Shown here one piece after another: positions 50,596-61,475 of a stretch of 64,000 nucleotides of DNA. The DNA is taken from positions 485,221 through 549,220 of the forward strand of contig CAADRB010000002.1 of the NCBI GenBank assembly GCA_900708905.1, given 5' to 3'. The translations under genes were made by a program, and so were the position numbers. The notes below the pieces were generated by a model. The model saw only the letters and a list, made by a program, of their open reading frames with translations. It was not told the origin of the DNA and did not search any database. Each line of letters starts with the position of its first letter. Position 1 is the first letter of the stretch. Source of the stretch: Hymenolepis diminuta. Lineage: Eukaryota; Platyhelminthes; Cestoda; Cyclophyllidea; Hymenolepididae.

Positions 50596-51019
50596 ATGAC
50601 TTAGATCCTTGGTACAATTATCGTATATGTACTTTGTTGTAACAAAGATTCATGTCATTGAGTGAAGTTTTATTCCTTCTACTTCTCCTTAATCCCACAA
50701 ACTAGACAGATTGAGAACACAATACTACCGATTAGCTTTAGTTATTCTAAATTCTGAACTGGGATGTTAAAAGTCCTCTATTCTAATACTTCTATGAGAT
50801 CCCAGTTAGCCGTAGGAGGTGCTAATCATAAGCCACGACAAATTCATTCTTATAAAGCTTAAGGGAGAACTTTGACATTACAATTTTCATGAAATTGGGA
50901 TGTCTAGCCTTTGTTTGACCAAAATACAACATCCAAGACAATGATTTATAAATAAAACCGGAAGAATTAACTAAAATGTTACAAGCAGTGGATTACTTCG
51001 ACAACAGTCGACGATAATT
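50596..51019. repeat. 424-bp segmental duplication, copy A (3' flank and last codons of kinase copy 2)
   Basis: This block recurs at 55,351-55,774 with a constant offset of 4,755 bp, and I find no mismatch or gap when reading the two in parallel. It covers the 3' flank of kinase copy 2 and its last nine codons or so. On both sides the similarity drops sharply, which suggests recent gene conversion, recent duplication or an assembly effect. Confidence 0.9.
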
Positions 51020-52129
51020 TAGAACTGGATGAATAAAATTAAATCCTTTTAATTCATCAAGTGCTCCTTGAGGAGTTATGTCATCCCATCCCTGAGGCGT
51101 TAGATTAGGTTGAACAAACTTAAAATACCGGCGTCCCACAAGATCATTTCCATATTGAAACATACAATTTTCAACCTCCGGCATTTGGAAGGTATAGAGA
51201 GTTTGCAATAAGACGGGGTCGGTTGGATTATGATCACGATTCATTCCATCAATGAAGTTAATAAGACGGTCAATTGAGAACGGTGGTTTAACCTTTAGTC
51301 GTTCAACTTTATACCAATTGACGTTCTTAAACAGGGTGAGACTTTGAACTTGTTCAATACTTGGTCGTAAAAGGTAACTATGAGTAAAGACCCGGTTAAA
51401 AAACTCTTGCAATCTCTTCGGCAATTTTGAAAATTCATCAATCTTCCAATGGCCCTCTTCTGCCGCTTTTTTCCCTGGGTCGTAGTCATTGCATTGTGAT
51501 CGAATACTTTTACCAATTAGCCACGCTGTGAGAACACCAAGACTCCAGACATCAGCTTTGTCGGTGATCACCTCTTCCTTAGCAATTTCGGGAGCAGAAA
51601 AGTATGGATTTACGAAGAAGTCCCTTCGACATGGAGGTTTGTTACCTTCAGATAAATGATAGGAACGGTCAAAGTCAGATATTAAAATATGGCCAGATTT
51701 TGTAATCAAAACATTATTCGGTTTCAGCTCCATGTGGACAATATGTCGTTCGTGGAGGTACTTTAGGCCACAGATGATTTCAGCTGCATAAAATTTCATC
51801 TGCTTTACTGTCAGAGGACCGTTTATTGCAATCAAATCAAGAAGTGTAAGACCCAGTGCTTCTGTGAGCACCAGAACTGGCGAAAGTTCAATAACAAGGC
51901 TGTAGTAGAGCGTTGGCAGGAAAGGTGATGCATGAGGATCCAGAGTAATTTTTTTGAGGATATCGCACTCCCTTTTGGCGTAGAGAACGGATGCATTGCG
52001 CCGAAGGAAATATCGCTTCAACGCGTAGGATTCACCCCTGTCATGTGGGAGCAGAGAAGTTACGGAGAAAACGAATGAGAAGGATCCACAACCAAGGAAC
52101 TTCTTAGCGCAAAATTCTTGTGGTGCCAT
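50993..52129 (-). CDS. Intronless AGC-type pseudokinase, copy 2 (378 aa)
   Basis: This is a paralogue of 45,999-47,135 with identical length and no gaps: 74 of 378 residues differ by hand count (about 80% identity). The same HME and DFD changes are present, so the loss of the catalytic motifs predates the duplication and the fold has been kept since. Differences cluster in the glycine loop (GCGSFSFVFSV), the activation segment (SYHLSEGNKPPCRRDFF), the segment after DVWSLGVL and the C-terminal tail. Other parts are nearly identical even in DNA (about 51,193-51,360 against 46,199-46,366). The 3' flank is repeated without visible change beside unit 3. Confidence 0.9.
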   Translation of the reverse strand: MAPQEFCAKKFLGCGSFSFVFSVTSLLPHDRGESYALKRYFLRRNASVLYAKRECDILKKITLDPHASPFLPTLYYSLVIELSPVLVLTEALGLTLLDLIAINGPLTVKQMKFYAAEIICGLKYLHERHIVHMELKPNNVLITKSGHILISDFDRSYHLSEGNKPPCRRDFFVNPYFSAPEIAKEEVITDKADVWSLGVLTAWLIGKSIRSQCNDYDPGKKAAEEGHWKIDEFSKLPKRLQEFFNRVFTHSYLLRPSIEQVQSLTLFKNVNWYKVERLKVKPPFSIDRLINFIDGMNRDHNPTDPVLLQTLYTFQMPEVENCMFQYGNDLVGRRYFKFVQPNLTPQGWDDITPQGALDELKGFNFIHPVLNYRRLLSK

Positions 52130-52301
52130 CGCTACTGCCGATAAAACTGCGGAATTAATATAATTAACAATTATTTTATTGAAACATGTAAAACAAATTT
52201 GATGAAAATCAGACCAATATTCAAAAAAATTTAATTGATTTTTGTTAACTTCAAATCGAAATGTCTGAACTAGTGTGATCTAGCTCTGCTCTGCATTTAA
52301 A

Positions 52302-52430
52302 ATGAGCCAAGTATGTGTAGATAAGAAGGTGTAAGCCACCTGGCGCGTACTTGAAATACCGGCCTTCCTATTTATTTCCAATTGCAACTCTTGTTCGGTC
52401 TTCAATGCGGACAATGAAGGTATTCCAACC
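52302..52430 (+). pseudogene. Broken counterpart of the 54-residue divergent ORF
   Basis: It begins ATG at 52,302, 173 bp from the start of kinase copy 2 (170 bp in unit 1), and reads MSQVC with a stop after ten codons. Short similarities to the unit 1 ORF continue downstream (for example ACTCTTGTTCGG against ACACTTGTCACC). The AG before the ATG in unit 1 is AA here. It is probably a decayed copy. Confidence 0.35.
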
Positions 52431-55350
52431 AGTCAGAGAAAGCATAAAAATGGCGAATCATAATCTGTTTTAATATCCTCTGCATTAATGTCAGACACTC
52501 AATTTCCATGTCGTTACTGCCGAGAATGATAATTAGGGAGTCACTATTCTTTAAGGCAACGTGTGTGCAAAATTTGAAACCAAAAGGACGCAAGTCGTTA
52601 CATTCTTATCTGTCTCAGAGCTTCTAAAGCGTCCATCAAAGCCAATTCCCAAAATGTCTTGTTCGCTGTAACTGCATATGAGCAACATCAAAGCTCATAT
52701 GTCAAACACATATATCGTCTTTCGTCCCAAGCGATAGACACAAATGAAAGATAAATAAAAATAACCCAGGAAAATGGTCCTGATAAATCTGTGTCAAACT
52801 TGACTGCACATTATGCAGCCGAAGCAAAACGAACGGCTGCACTCCTTCATCATCGGGATTCAGCTATGTACTAGCTATTTAAAGCCCTTTGACCTCACAT
52901 TGATCTTAGTCTTTCTGAACCTATCCAGGGAATCTCTAATTTTATCCTAGTAAATTTGTATTCAAAATGATTAAAGGTCATACCGTTAAGTCAGCCACAA
53001 TTTGCACTATTATCAACAGCCACTGCCAAGTATTTGTCACATCTGGTATGCCAGAATAATTGTGCCCAGGAATGTCACTTAATTCCCTTCAACTCGATTT
53101 GAAGACCTTTGTCATTGCCACAATATTTTCCATTTTCACTCTCTACCCAAATTAACTGATCTAGAAGAGTATATTATTGACATCTTTCCTATCGCAATGG
53201 CAGGAGACGGTGGAAGAGATTTTTGGTTTCCTACTTTTTAGGTAGCGAACGGCACCTCATCCAACCTTATATGACTCCAATTATACGAAAGTCCTTATGA
53301 AACGAAGATTCAGGGCAATCTACTGTAAAGGTACCATTATTGGCTCTGTATGACAACTTGTTGCATAATGTACATGTTGGTGTCCAAATACGTGTGTGCC
53401 ATCATTAGCCTTTTTGATCTCCGCACGGAGCCGCATCTTCAAAAATGAAACGGAATTTAACGGTGTCAACCACCTTCGAAATTATAAACTTCAGCATAAT
53501 GATTGACCCTATCGTTATTCCGGATGCTATAGAAAACTCCGCAAAAGATTCAAGATGGGTTAACTTTTGCCAGGAGATGTTGGATAAAAATTATTCATTT
53601 ATTGTGTGTTTTCTTGTTATCGAGTTTTGGAATTTTTTTAGGTTTGCTTTGAGGCAAATAAGTTATAACACTTCCCAAGACAGAACGAAAAGGTTATGCA
53701 GCCTTTTACTCATTGGGAAATATCATACCACATAGGGAGGAAAAGATAGTTCATTTGCAAGTGGGCGTAAGGGAAATAGGACTGCGAGTCGGGGAATCAG
53801 GAGCTCTCTAATCCATCTGAGCTCTATTATCGCCTTTTACAATTTAAAATTTGATTAAGATTGCTTCGGCATATTCTGCCTATGGAAAATCAGGCGACAT
53901 AATTTCATTTGATCACACAGTCATCCCTTTTTTACAGTATTTTTGAAGGACCATCTGTTATTTGAGCAAATGGATCAGACAGTCAGCGATTGACTTTGGT
54001 GGTAATTGGCTCCCTAAACCCTTCTAATCTCACTCCATTCACAAAGATTTGTGACACTTAGGGTTCGCACAAGTAATTTTTTTTACAGTAATAGTTAATT
54101 TTTGATCATGTGAAGAATGGAATTCTTTGTAGAATTCATCATCCAAATTCGCCTTCTTTCCTACCGAACACCTATTAAATTGCATTTAAAGTTTTTTGGG
54201 TGTGCAGATGTAGAGGTATGCGTTTTAAATAGATGGACTTTCAAAAGCATCTTGACCAGTGAGGACCTACTCCCATAAACACAATACTTGTTTGGACGTT
54301 CTTGGTACTCACGTAATTGTTTGTAAGCCCCGTCTTTATTAACTCATTTAGTACTTAAACGCAATGTGGTTAATTTTCATTTTGCTCTTAGCCACTAAAC
54401 ATATCGCTATGACGATTTAAAGTATACTAATCCAACAATCTCGTCAGCACATAGATTATCATGGACGCAAAGAATGGACCAATGAGAAGCTAGCATGTAA
54501 AGATATACTCGACGTCAGGTTACATGCTGCCTTATGGGGTTATGGCCATTGCGATATCGTGAACGCTTACTCACCCGCATTGTACTCCTTAATGTTTCTT
54601 CGTCCATCTTTTAACTTACGTACTCTTGGCTCTTTCATCCTATATTCCTTTCTTTATTAAATTTATTTTATAAATAGTTATGCTCCTTGAATGTATGTGA
54701 TTATTGTAATTCGTTTTTGTCTTATGCGTAATAGTTGGTAATTAACGATCTCGTCGGTCAAATAAAGATTTTATTCCATTTTACTAAGAAAGGAGCGGTG
54801 ATACCTTTTCGTATGCAAATCAATGGTGTAACATTTTGGCAGCTACACGTAAACACCGAAGATTCCAAGAGAGAACGCGTCTTGACCAGATCATGTCTTA
54901 AAATATTGTCTATGTAACAATTACAGATGATATACACAAATGTCGAAGGGTGAGGGCAGACCAAGAGTTAACTAATATATCTAGAATATAGATATCTGGA
55001 AACCATGATAGGAGCTCACTTGTATGTATTCATACAGACCATACTATTTATTTATTCATTTATATTTGTAGTCTTGTAAATCAACGTATCGTTGTTTTTT
55101 TAAATATGGCAATCTATTCTCTTCCGTTGTAATACTCTTTAGAGCGTACCTTTTTGAAGACAAAAGTGCTAGCGTCTTAAAGGGAGAAGAGTATGGTATG
55201 TTTATATCAAGCCCTATTTACGCCAGAGCCTTTGCGTTCATGCCCATGGACATCAGGCTCTTAAATTCAATTTTTTTCCTCTTCCATGAACTCAAGCTTG
55301 TTTGCTTTCTGATACACGCTTCATGCCCTCTCTTCAGCATTCCCACATCC
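52431..55350. other. Intergenic stretch between kinase units 2 and 3
   Basis: No gene is supported. A 96-codon plus-strand frame at 53,445-53,735 has no recognisable similarity and low-complexity composition. The segment 53,725-53,940 is a diverged copy of about 50,270-50,500, and 55,260-55,350 is a diverged copy of 50,510-50,595. Confidence 0.45.
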
Positions 55351-55774
55351 ATGACTTAGATCCTTGGTACAATTATCGTATATGTACTTTGTTGTAACAA
55401 AGATTCATGTCATTGAGTGAAGTTTTATTCCTTCTACTTCTCCTTAATCCCACAAACTAGACAGATTGAGAACACAATACTACCGATTAGCTTTAGTTAT
55501 TCTAAATTCTGAACTGGGATGTTAAAAGTCCTCTATTCTAATACTTCTATGAGATCCCAGTTAGCCGTAGGAGGTGCTAATCATAAGCCACGACAAATTC
55601 ATTCTTATAAAGCTTAAGGGAGAACTTTGACATTACAATTTTCATGAAATTGGGATGTCTAGCCTTTGTTTGACCAAAATACAACATCCAAGACAATGAT
55701 TTATAAATAAAACCGGAAGAATTAACTAAAATGTTACAAGCAGTGGATTACTTCGACAACAGTCGACGATAATT
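55351..55774. repeat. 424-bp segmental duplication, copy B
   Basis: This is the partner of 50,596-51,019, here joined to the remnant of a third kinase. Divergence begins at once beyond the block (ATTTAAAATTGG against ATTTAGAACTGG), whereas inside it the two copies look the same. Confidence 0.9.
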
Positions 55775-55890
55775 TAAAATTGGATTAATGAACTTGAACC
55801 TCTGCTACAAGGCTGTAGTGGGGCGTTGACAGGAAAGGTGATGTATGAGTATCCAGGGTAATTATTTTGAGGATATCATATTCGTTTGAA
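55748..55890 (-). pseudogene. Third kinase copy, internally deleted pseudogene
   Basis: Minus strand: a fragment equivalent to residues 55-82 (YDILKIITLDTHTSPF, then HYSLVAE) is followed directly by the equivalent of residues 362-378 (ending LNYRRLLSK and TAA at 55,748), with a frame change at the join. About 840 bp, covering the whole catalytic core, are missing. Kinase similarity also stops upstream of the helix-C region. It marks a third unit of the array. Confidence 0.8.
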
Positions 55891-55909
55891 GGGCTACTAA
55901 ACATACAAG

Positions 55910-56160
55910 TATAAATTGATTTGCACTGTGAAGTACCAGTTGAAACACTTGTAGGTATCTTTTCTTTATTGAATTGTAGAAATACATTTTGGAGGCTGGA
56001 TTTGAGGGCGATATCTGTAGCCTGATAGTTTATCTTCATATGGCAGATCGGCATGGTCTCTTTGCAGGAGATTTCGATGGTTTGAAGAATATCCGTCACC
56101 TTAATATTTTGAATATCCTGTGTGACAAGGGGAATATGGACTGTGCAAGTGGCCTGAGAT
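55910..56160 (-). other. Unrecognised exon-like frame beside the third kinase remnant
   Basis: A continuous minus-strand frame (KVTDILQTIEISCKET, MKINYQATDIALKSS, FLQFNKEKIPTSV) has coding-like composition, a possible acceptor (ATATCTCAG at about 56,153) and a possible donor (CTTGTATGTTTAG at about 55,905). It has no similarity to the kinases. It could be an exon of an unrelated gene or of a captured fragment. I do not recognise the family. Confidence 0.3.
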
Positions 56161-57564
56161 ATTAAATGTTACTCCTTATTTTGAACAGAAATAAAGAAAA
56201 TCCTCTTTTTGAATGAAGCGTTTAGTTTACATTCCGGATTTACTTATGGTGCTCAATTTTTACTTAATGGATATTATCAATAGCATAATATTCAAATGAC
56301 AGATTCCTTTGATTACAATTCTAAATTGCTTGGAAACAGTAACAGCGGATTAGGCATGACATATTCAATGATCATGGAAGAGCTTATCTGCGTTTACTTT
56401 GTGGTTCTAGGGAACAGTCGCAAATGGATTGTCTGGGATATTACTCTTCATCGGTATTTGTTCCAATTAGGAACCATATTTTGTTTATGTTACCAAGCCA
56501 TTTCAAACAAATGCTTTTCAATATATTCAACCAGAGCAAAGTAAATTAAAGTAATATGGATCTGTTCAATCTTGCTGTAATGATTTATTAATAAATAGTG
56601 ATTACAAATTATGAAAGATTAAACTGAATATGATTATAATATTTTATTCCACAAAAATGTGCTATTTTACAGTTGCAACTGTAATCAATTGACTATTTTT
56701 TCTAATTTCTTATGCTTTAATTCTACCGATTCATAAAAGAAAACATCGCCAAAATATTTCCAAAAATACTGCAAAAATATATTTGCAGAATTCATTTCAA
56801 CCGGCTAATACTATAAATATCGAATAATTATCTTTTGAAAATTGTTACCATTTGCACCTTTCGAGTCTCAGCAACCTTTAAAAGAGTGACCTTCATCAAA
56901 AGCCATGGGATTTCGCTTGCTCTAAGTTCACTTTCAAAGCACTCTGTCATGTTCAGTGCCAGTAAGTGATAAGTGATAATCCTTACCAAGATGTGAAGAA
57001 CATTGAACGGGGAAAAATATACTTGAAATACTTTGCTCTAAAAGCTATCACATCTCTGCTATGTTAAGCCAATAAATCGCCGAATATCATGAAAGATCAT
57101 TTTGTTCTCTAAATCTTTGGAAGAAAAATGGTTTGAAATGGCAAGACCCACCCTCATCAATAAAATCTGGTCAATAAGCATCGAACATCGTAAATAAGCA
57201 TTTACTGCAATCCATTGGACGATTCATTAACAAGGAATTTTGGAACTTGAGGTACCCAAATTTATACAACCGGAATCAAAAACTCAAATGAAGTTAGACT
57301 CTTGGATATCTTACCATTTTTTTATTCTCTCCCCTTGATCATTTACTGAACCTTCTGTTAACCGATTTCAGCTGCATCCCAAAATCAAAAGTCGTTAATT
57401 TTTTGTTATATTTTGGGTTATAATAAGATAATAATATCGATTTAAAGCAATATTCCGTTAATTACAAGTGATGAAGAAGTTTTTATTCGGCTGATTGATC
57501 ATTGTATTGAACTGAGGAGTTATTTATGTTCAATTTAGTGCGCTGCTGGTGCTGTGGGGTAAAT

Positions 57565-57655
57565 TGCTCATCTGTAACATCAGAGGTCGTGGGTGCCCAG
57601 CCTGTGAGCAGAATGACCCAACTCACTGGTTAAGTTTGGCCAATAAAAGGCCTGA
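57565..57655 (+). repeat. tRNA-derived SINE copy
   Basis: AACATCAGAGGTCGTGGGTGCCC (B-box region partly deleted), then AGCCTGTGAGCAGAATGACCC and AACTCACTGGTTAAGTTTGGCC. The 3' blocks are the clearest of the family and anchor the alignment of the other copies. Confidence 0.5.
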
Positions 57656-60464
57656 AAGGATTCCAATTTCTCACTAGGAAGACCTAAAGATGACACTCCC
57701 TAACCCAAACAGAGCGTTCTGAATATACCTGGCAATTATTATGTCCAAAGTAGAAGTCATAGAACCCTTAGCTAATACTTAGCAGTGTTCAATTTAATAT
57801 TTGGGTCAGATAAATTAATTTTCTTTACTTATTTAATCTTTGGGTAGATGTTTATAAAAAGCTCCATTTTACCATCTACTGACTAGAGAATATCCACTTC
57901 TTAGATCCCGGTGGTGTTTTCTATATTCTTCCTCAATTATTTTCCTATAAATTTTGAAAATGTTTCAGAAATAGTTCATCTTAAAATATATATTTGATGG
58001 CTTTATATTCTACATAGTTTACTTTAGAGTTTTGGGTAAACATGAGTAATAACAAAAACTAAAGAACGTGGTATTCGACAAATACTAAAATAATTTATCA
58101 ATATATTTTTATGAAATTATGTAAGAGCATAAAACGACTTTACAGTAGATGATATAACGACAGTAAATATAACTACAACATGGTTGAATAGCACCTCTTA
58201 ATTAAAAGGGAGTTCAAATTCACTTGCGCTCCATTTTCATATCAATTTCACACCTCTAGCGGACCAATGAAAACTCCGCGTCTTCATTCTCAGGGGAGGT
58301 CACGGCATTGCAAGATTAACCGCCATTCATCCATAGTTCACTTTGTGTCCATTGGACAAAAAATAATGTATAACAGTTTCATTCTTCTCCGGACAAAGGC
58401 AGCACAACTGAATACCATAAACCGTTTCTAAATTGTGACAATAAAGGTTTCTGTACTCTTTCTTCCCATTCTGGGATCTGAGTAGTTATAGTCTTATAGG
58501 GTCAACCAGTTTGGTCGAATGTGGCATCTGCTAATCAATTGATATTAGTGTCATTATTTTAATTTTTGTAATTTTAATTAGGGAAAGTATCTGAGCATAG
58601 AGACCAGCAGTAATGTAATAAACATTGAAAAAGCGGGTTCCAACAAGTCAAGATCAGTAGATTCTGTGAATTTCTGCTCATCTTTCCGACATTCAGACCA
58701 GATTTAAATTTTACAAAGATCTGTTTTTTAGACTTTTTATATGAGGTGGGGATGGAATGTATTCCATTTATTAAAATACTAACAATTATATTATTTTTAA
58801 GTTATTATAATCTTCATTTTGATACTTGGTTAAAAATTTCTATCGACTTTCGTTTTATGTTTGAATTGTCACTAATATGATATAGGTGTCCAGTAGTATT
58901 ATCCGACTATAGTTTTCGTAAGCCTCAAGAGAGAAGGAGAAAATAAGGAAGACAATAACCTGGGACTCTCCACCTCAGCCACAATTTCCATCTTCATAAA
59001 TTATGCTGCTATTGGCTGAGGAACTTTGATCCATCCATTAACACTAATTGCATTCCACTTCTGGTGAAGCAGAATATGATTAGTTGGACAACGAACCAAT
59101 CCGTCGAAGGAAATTGGCTAGGTCATGCCATGACTTACCATGGTGATGACAAGGTTGAAATATAGGAATAAACATTTTTCTTCAGCCATAGTCGGCCTGA
59201 ATACTATAAAATTTGTTTAATAGCAGCATTTGCGCCGTTTAAAAAGAAATAATCATCGGTCAAAAGACTATCGAAACTATCAGTTACATATTTATTCGCA
59301 CAATATTTATATATTCATACTATTTTGTTTTATCTTTATCCTTATACTCATTACTTCTAACGAACTGGCTCTTCGATATACCACTAAGACAGTATGGTCA
59401 AAGTCATCTAATTTTGATCGAAATGACTGTTTACTCAACACGATAGGGTTAACGACTAGGTGAAAATGAATCTTAAATAAGCACCCAAAATTAGGTAATA
59501 TTCAGAAGAGAAATATTTCAGGTCGTTGTCGTTATTATTATTTTAACACGATACCAATTAACGCTTCGATTTTTGAACCATTTTGATGTTATGTAATTTT
59601 TACTACTGAGGTATGATCCATTCAAAGACATTTCAATTAAATAAGTTGATTTTTGGTGTTAGATTTATTCAAATATTATGTCAAATTAGATTCCCAGGCT
59701 TTTGTTGTGATGAATTAAAATGCTAACCTTCCAACAGGAAGGTCAGATATGGTTTATAAATACACTGAGTGCAATATCAGTTGAAGATCATCAGTATATT
59801 ATTCACATACAACTGGCGTGAAACTTCCATTTCATATCGTGGCAGTTGATAATGTGACAGGTAATGGAATGGAGATTTCAGCTGCCATTCTCCAATTAGT
59901 CATTTACTATCAGTGATTGGCTTGACCTCCACTTCAAAGGTATTTATTTATTGCATATTGCACAATGAATATCTTAGCACGACAATACATCTGTCTTTTC
60001 TATGTAGTTGTAACTTTGTAAATGTCTGATTTTAACATGATAATAACACTGATCACTACCTACTGAGGTAATCATCTGAATTTAGTTTTGGCGACGGAGT
60101 AGAAAATACTTTTTATCTTTTGGACTGATAATAAAGAGGAAATAATGCAGCATTTACCTTGAGTAAATTTATGGTTTGATTGCAGTAAATCTTTGACAAA
60201 TAAGCGTGCAGTATTTTTTAACATTAGCAATCTCCTTTACAATAGCATACAGTAGTGGGACAGGTTTTTCCACTTTTGCTGTATTTTTAGTGCATATGAA
60301 TTATTAATCAAAATCCAGCAGATTCAACTATAATGAAGATGATGCTTTGAACTGTTATTTTCACATCTGCTTTGAATCATCTTTCAAAATACCAGTTAAT
60401 AATATTGTTTTGTGTGTTCAAGTATATTTTAAAAGCTTTCCTCCATTGTGATATAAGACAAGGC

Positions 60465-60485
60465 AAATATATATATATATATATG
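60465..60485. repeat. (TA)n microsatellite
   Basis: This is a short run of about ten TA units followed by TGTG. No other feature is linked to it. Confidence 0.9.
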
Positions 60486-61414
60486 TGTTACCATGTGGTG
60501 GCCTGCGCATCTGAGTCATAACATGTAGTGTTACTTCACTATTTGCTAAACCTAAATTAAATTATTTCTATCATTTGACCAATTTTCACTCCGTGTTGAT
60601 ATCATTATCTTATGTACCACGACTCAGACTGAAGTATTCCAGGAGGAATTAAACATGTCATTCGCATTTATCGTTCTTAATAAAGTATTAATCATTATTC
60701 ACAACTCCTTTCCATAAAACCCAACTTAACCGTTGTGCATTAGCGATTTTATTCGAGTTGCGTTCTTTGAGGTCAATGATCTCATAGCAGCAACTGTATA
60801 TTTGTATGACCTCAGGGAATCTGAAGATGTTTATCATGGGGTTAGTCGAAACATAAAATAAACATGCAGCTTAATTTAACCTAGATGAAAATTGGTTGAT
60901 AAGTTTAGGGTAATGTAAATATTGCATTTCGGTTTTGCCAAGTAAAAAGTTATCGAAAGTTTTTTCGGGAAAGTCAATTTATTTATGACTTAAATCCTAT
61001 TCCAAGAAGTATATATCACTTTATTCCTCCCATATTCTGGTAGGTTTTCATTTAAAACTCATGTGAACATTTCAAACAAATCCGTGTCAGGTTTGACAAT
61101 GCCAAGTTTGATTTTAGTTTGCTTACATTTATATAAAATGTGTACTTAACTGTCTTCTTAGTGCATATTACAGTTCGATTTTAAATAGACCAAAATTTAG
61201 CATTCTCAATCCATTCTCTCTATTCTGATAAAAATAACTAGTGCATTTCAGTGTAACGGAATTCAGATTAACCACTTAGAAAATAAACATTTCAAAATTT
61301 TCCCAAGTAAACTTGTTGTTGATTTCATCTGCCAAGCTAGTGCATAAAGATAAGCAGTATTCGCAGGCTCGTTAGCAGGCCAGCATTTGTGTTAGCTCTC
61401 AGTTTCAGGGTAAT

Positions 61415-61475
61415 TAAACATTTTCACTTCCTGGCGGAAAATTCACTTTTAAGGCACTATAACATATTTCGCTAT
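61415..61475 (+). repeat. Dispersed repeat pair, copy 1 (partner at 63,690-63,750)
   Basis: TTTTCACTTCCTGGCGGAAA and ATTCACTTTTAAGGC followed by a TTTCGCTAT block align with TTTTCACATCCTGATAGAAA, ATTCACTTTTAAAGC and TTTTGCTAT at 63,690-63,750. The matching extends about 60 bp. Nature unknown. Confidence 0.4.

Noticed and set aside
53445..53735. 96-codon plus-strand open frame
   Set aside because: No family resemblance, no splice or promoter signals, and it overlaps the edge of a duplicated non-coding segment.
59230..59463. 77-codon hydrophobic open frame
   Set aside because: Ile/Phe/Leu-rich frames are expected by chance in sequence this AT-rich; no supporting signals.
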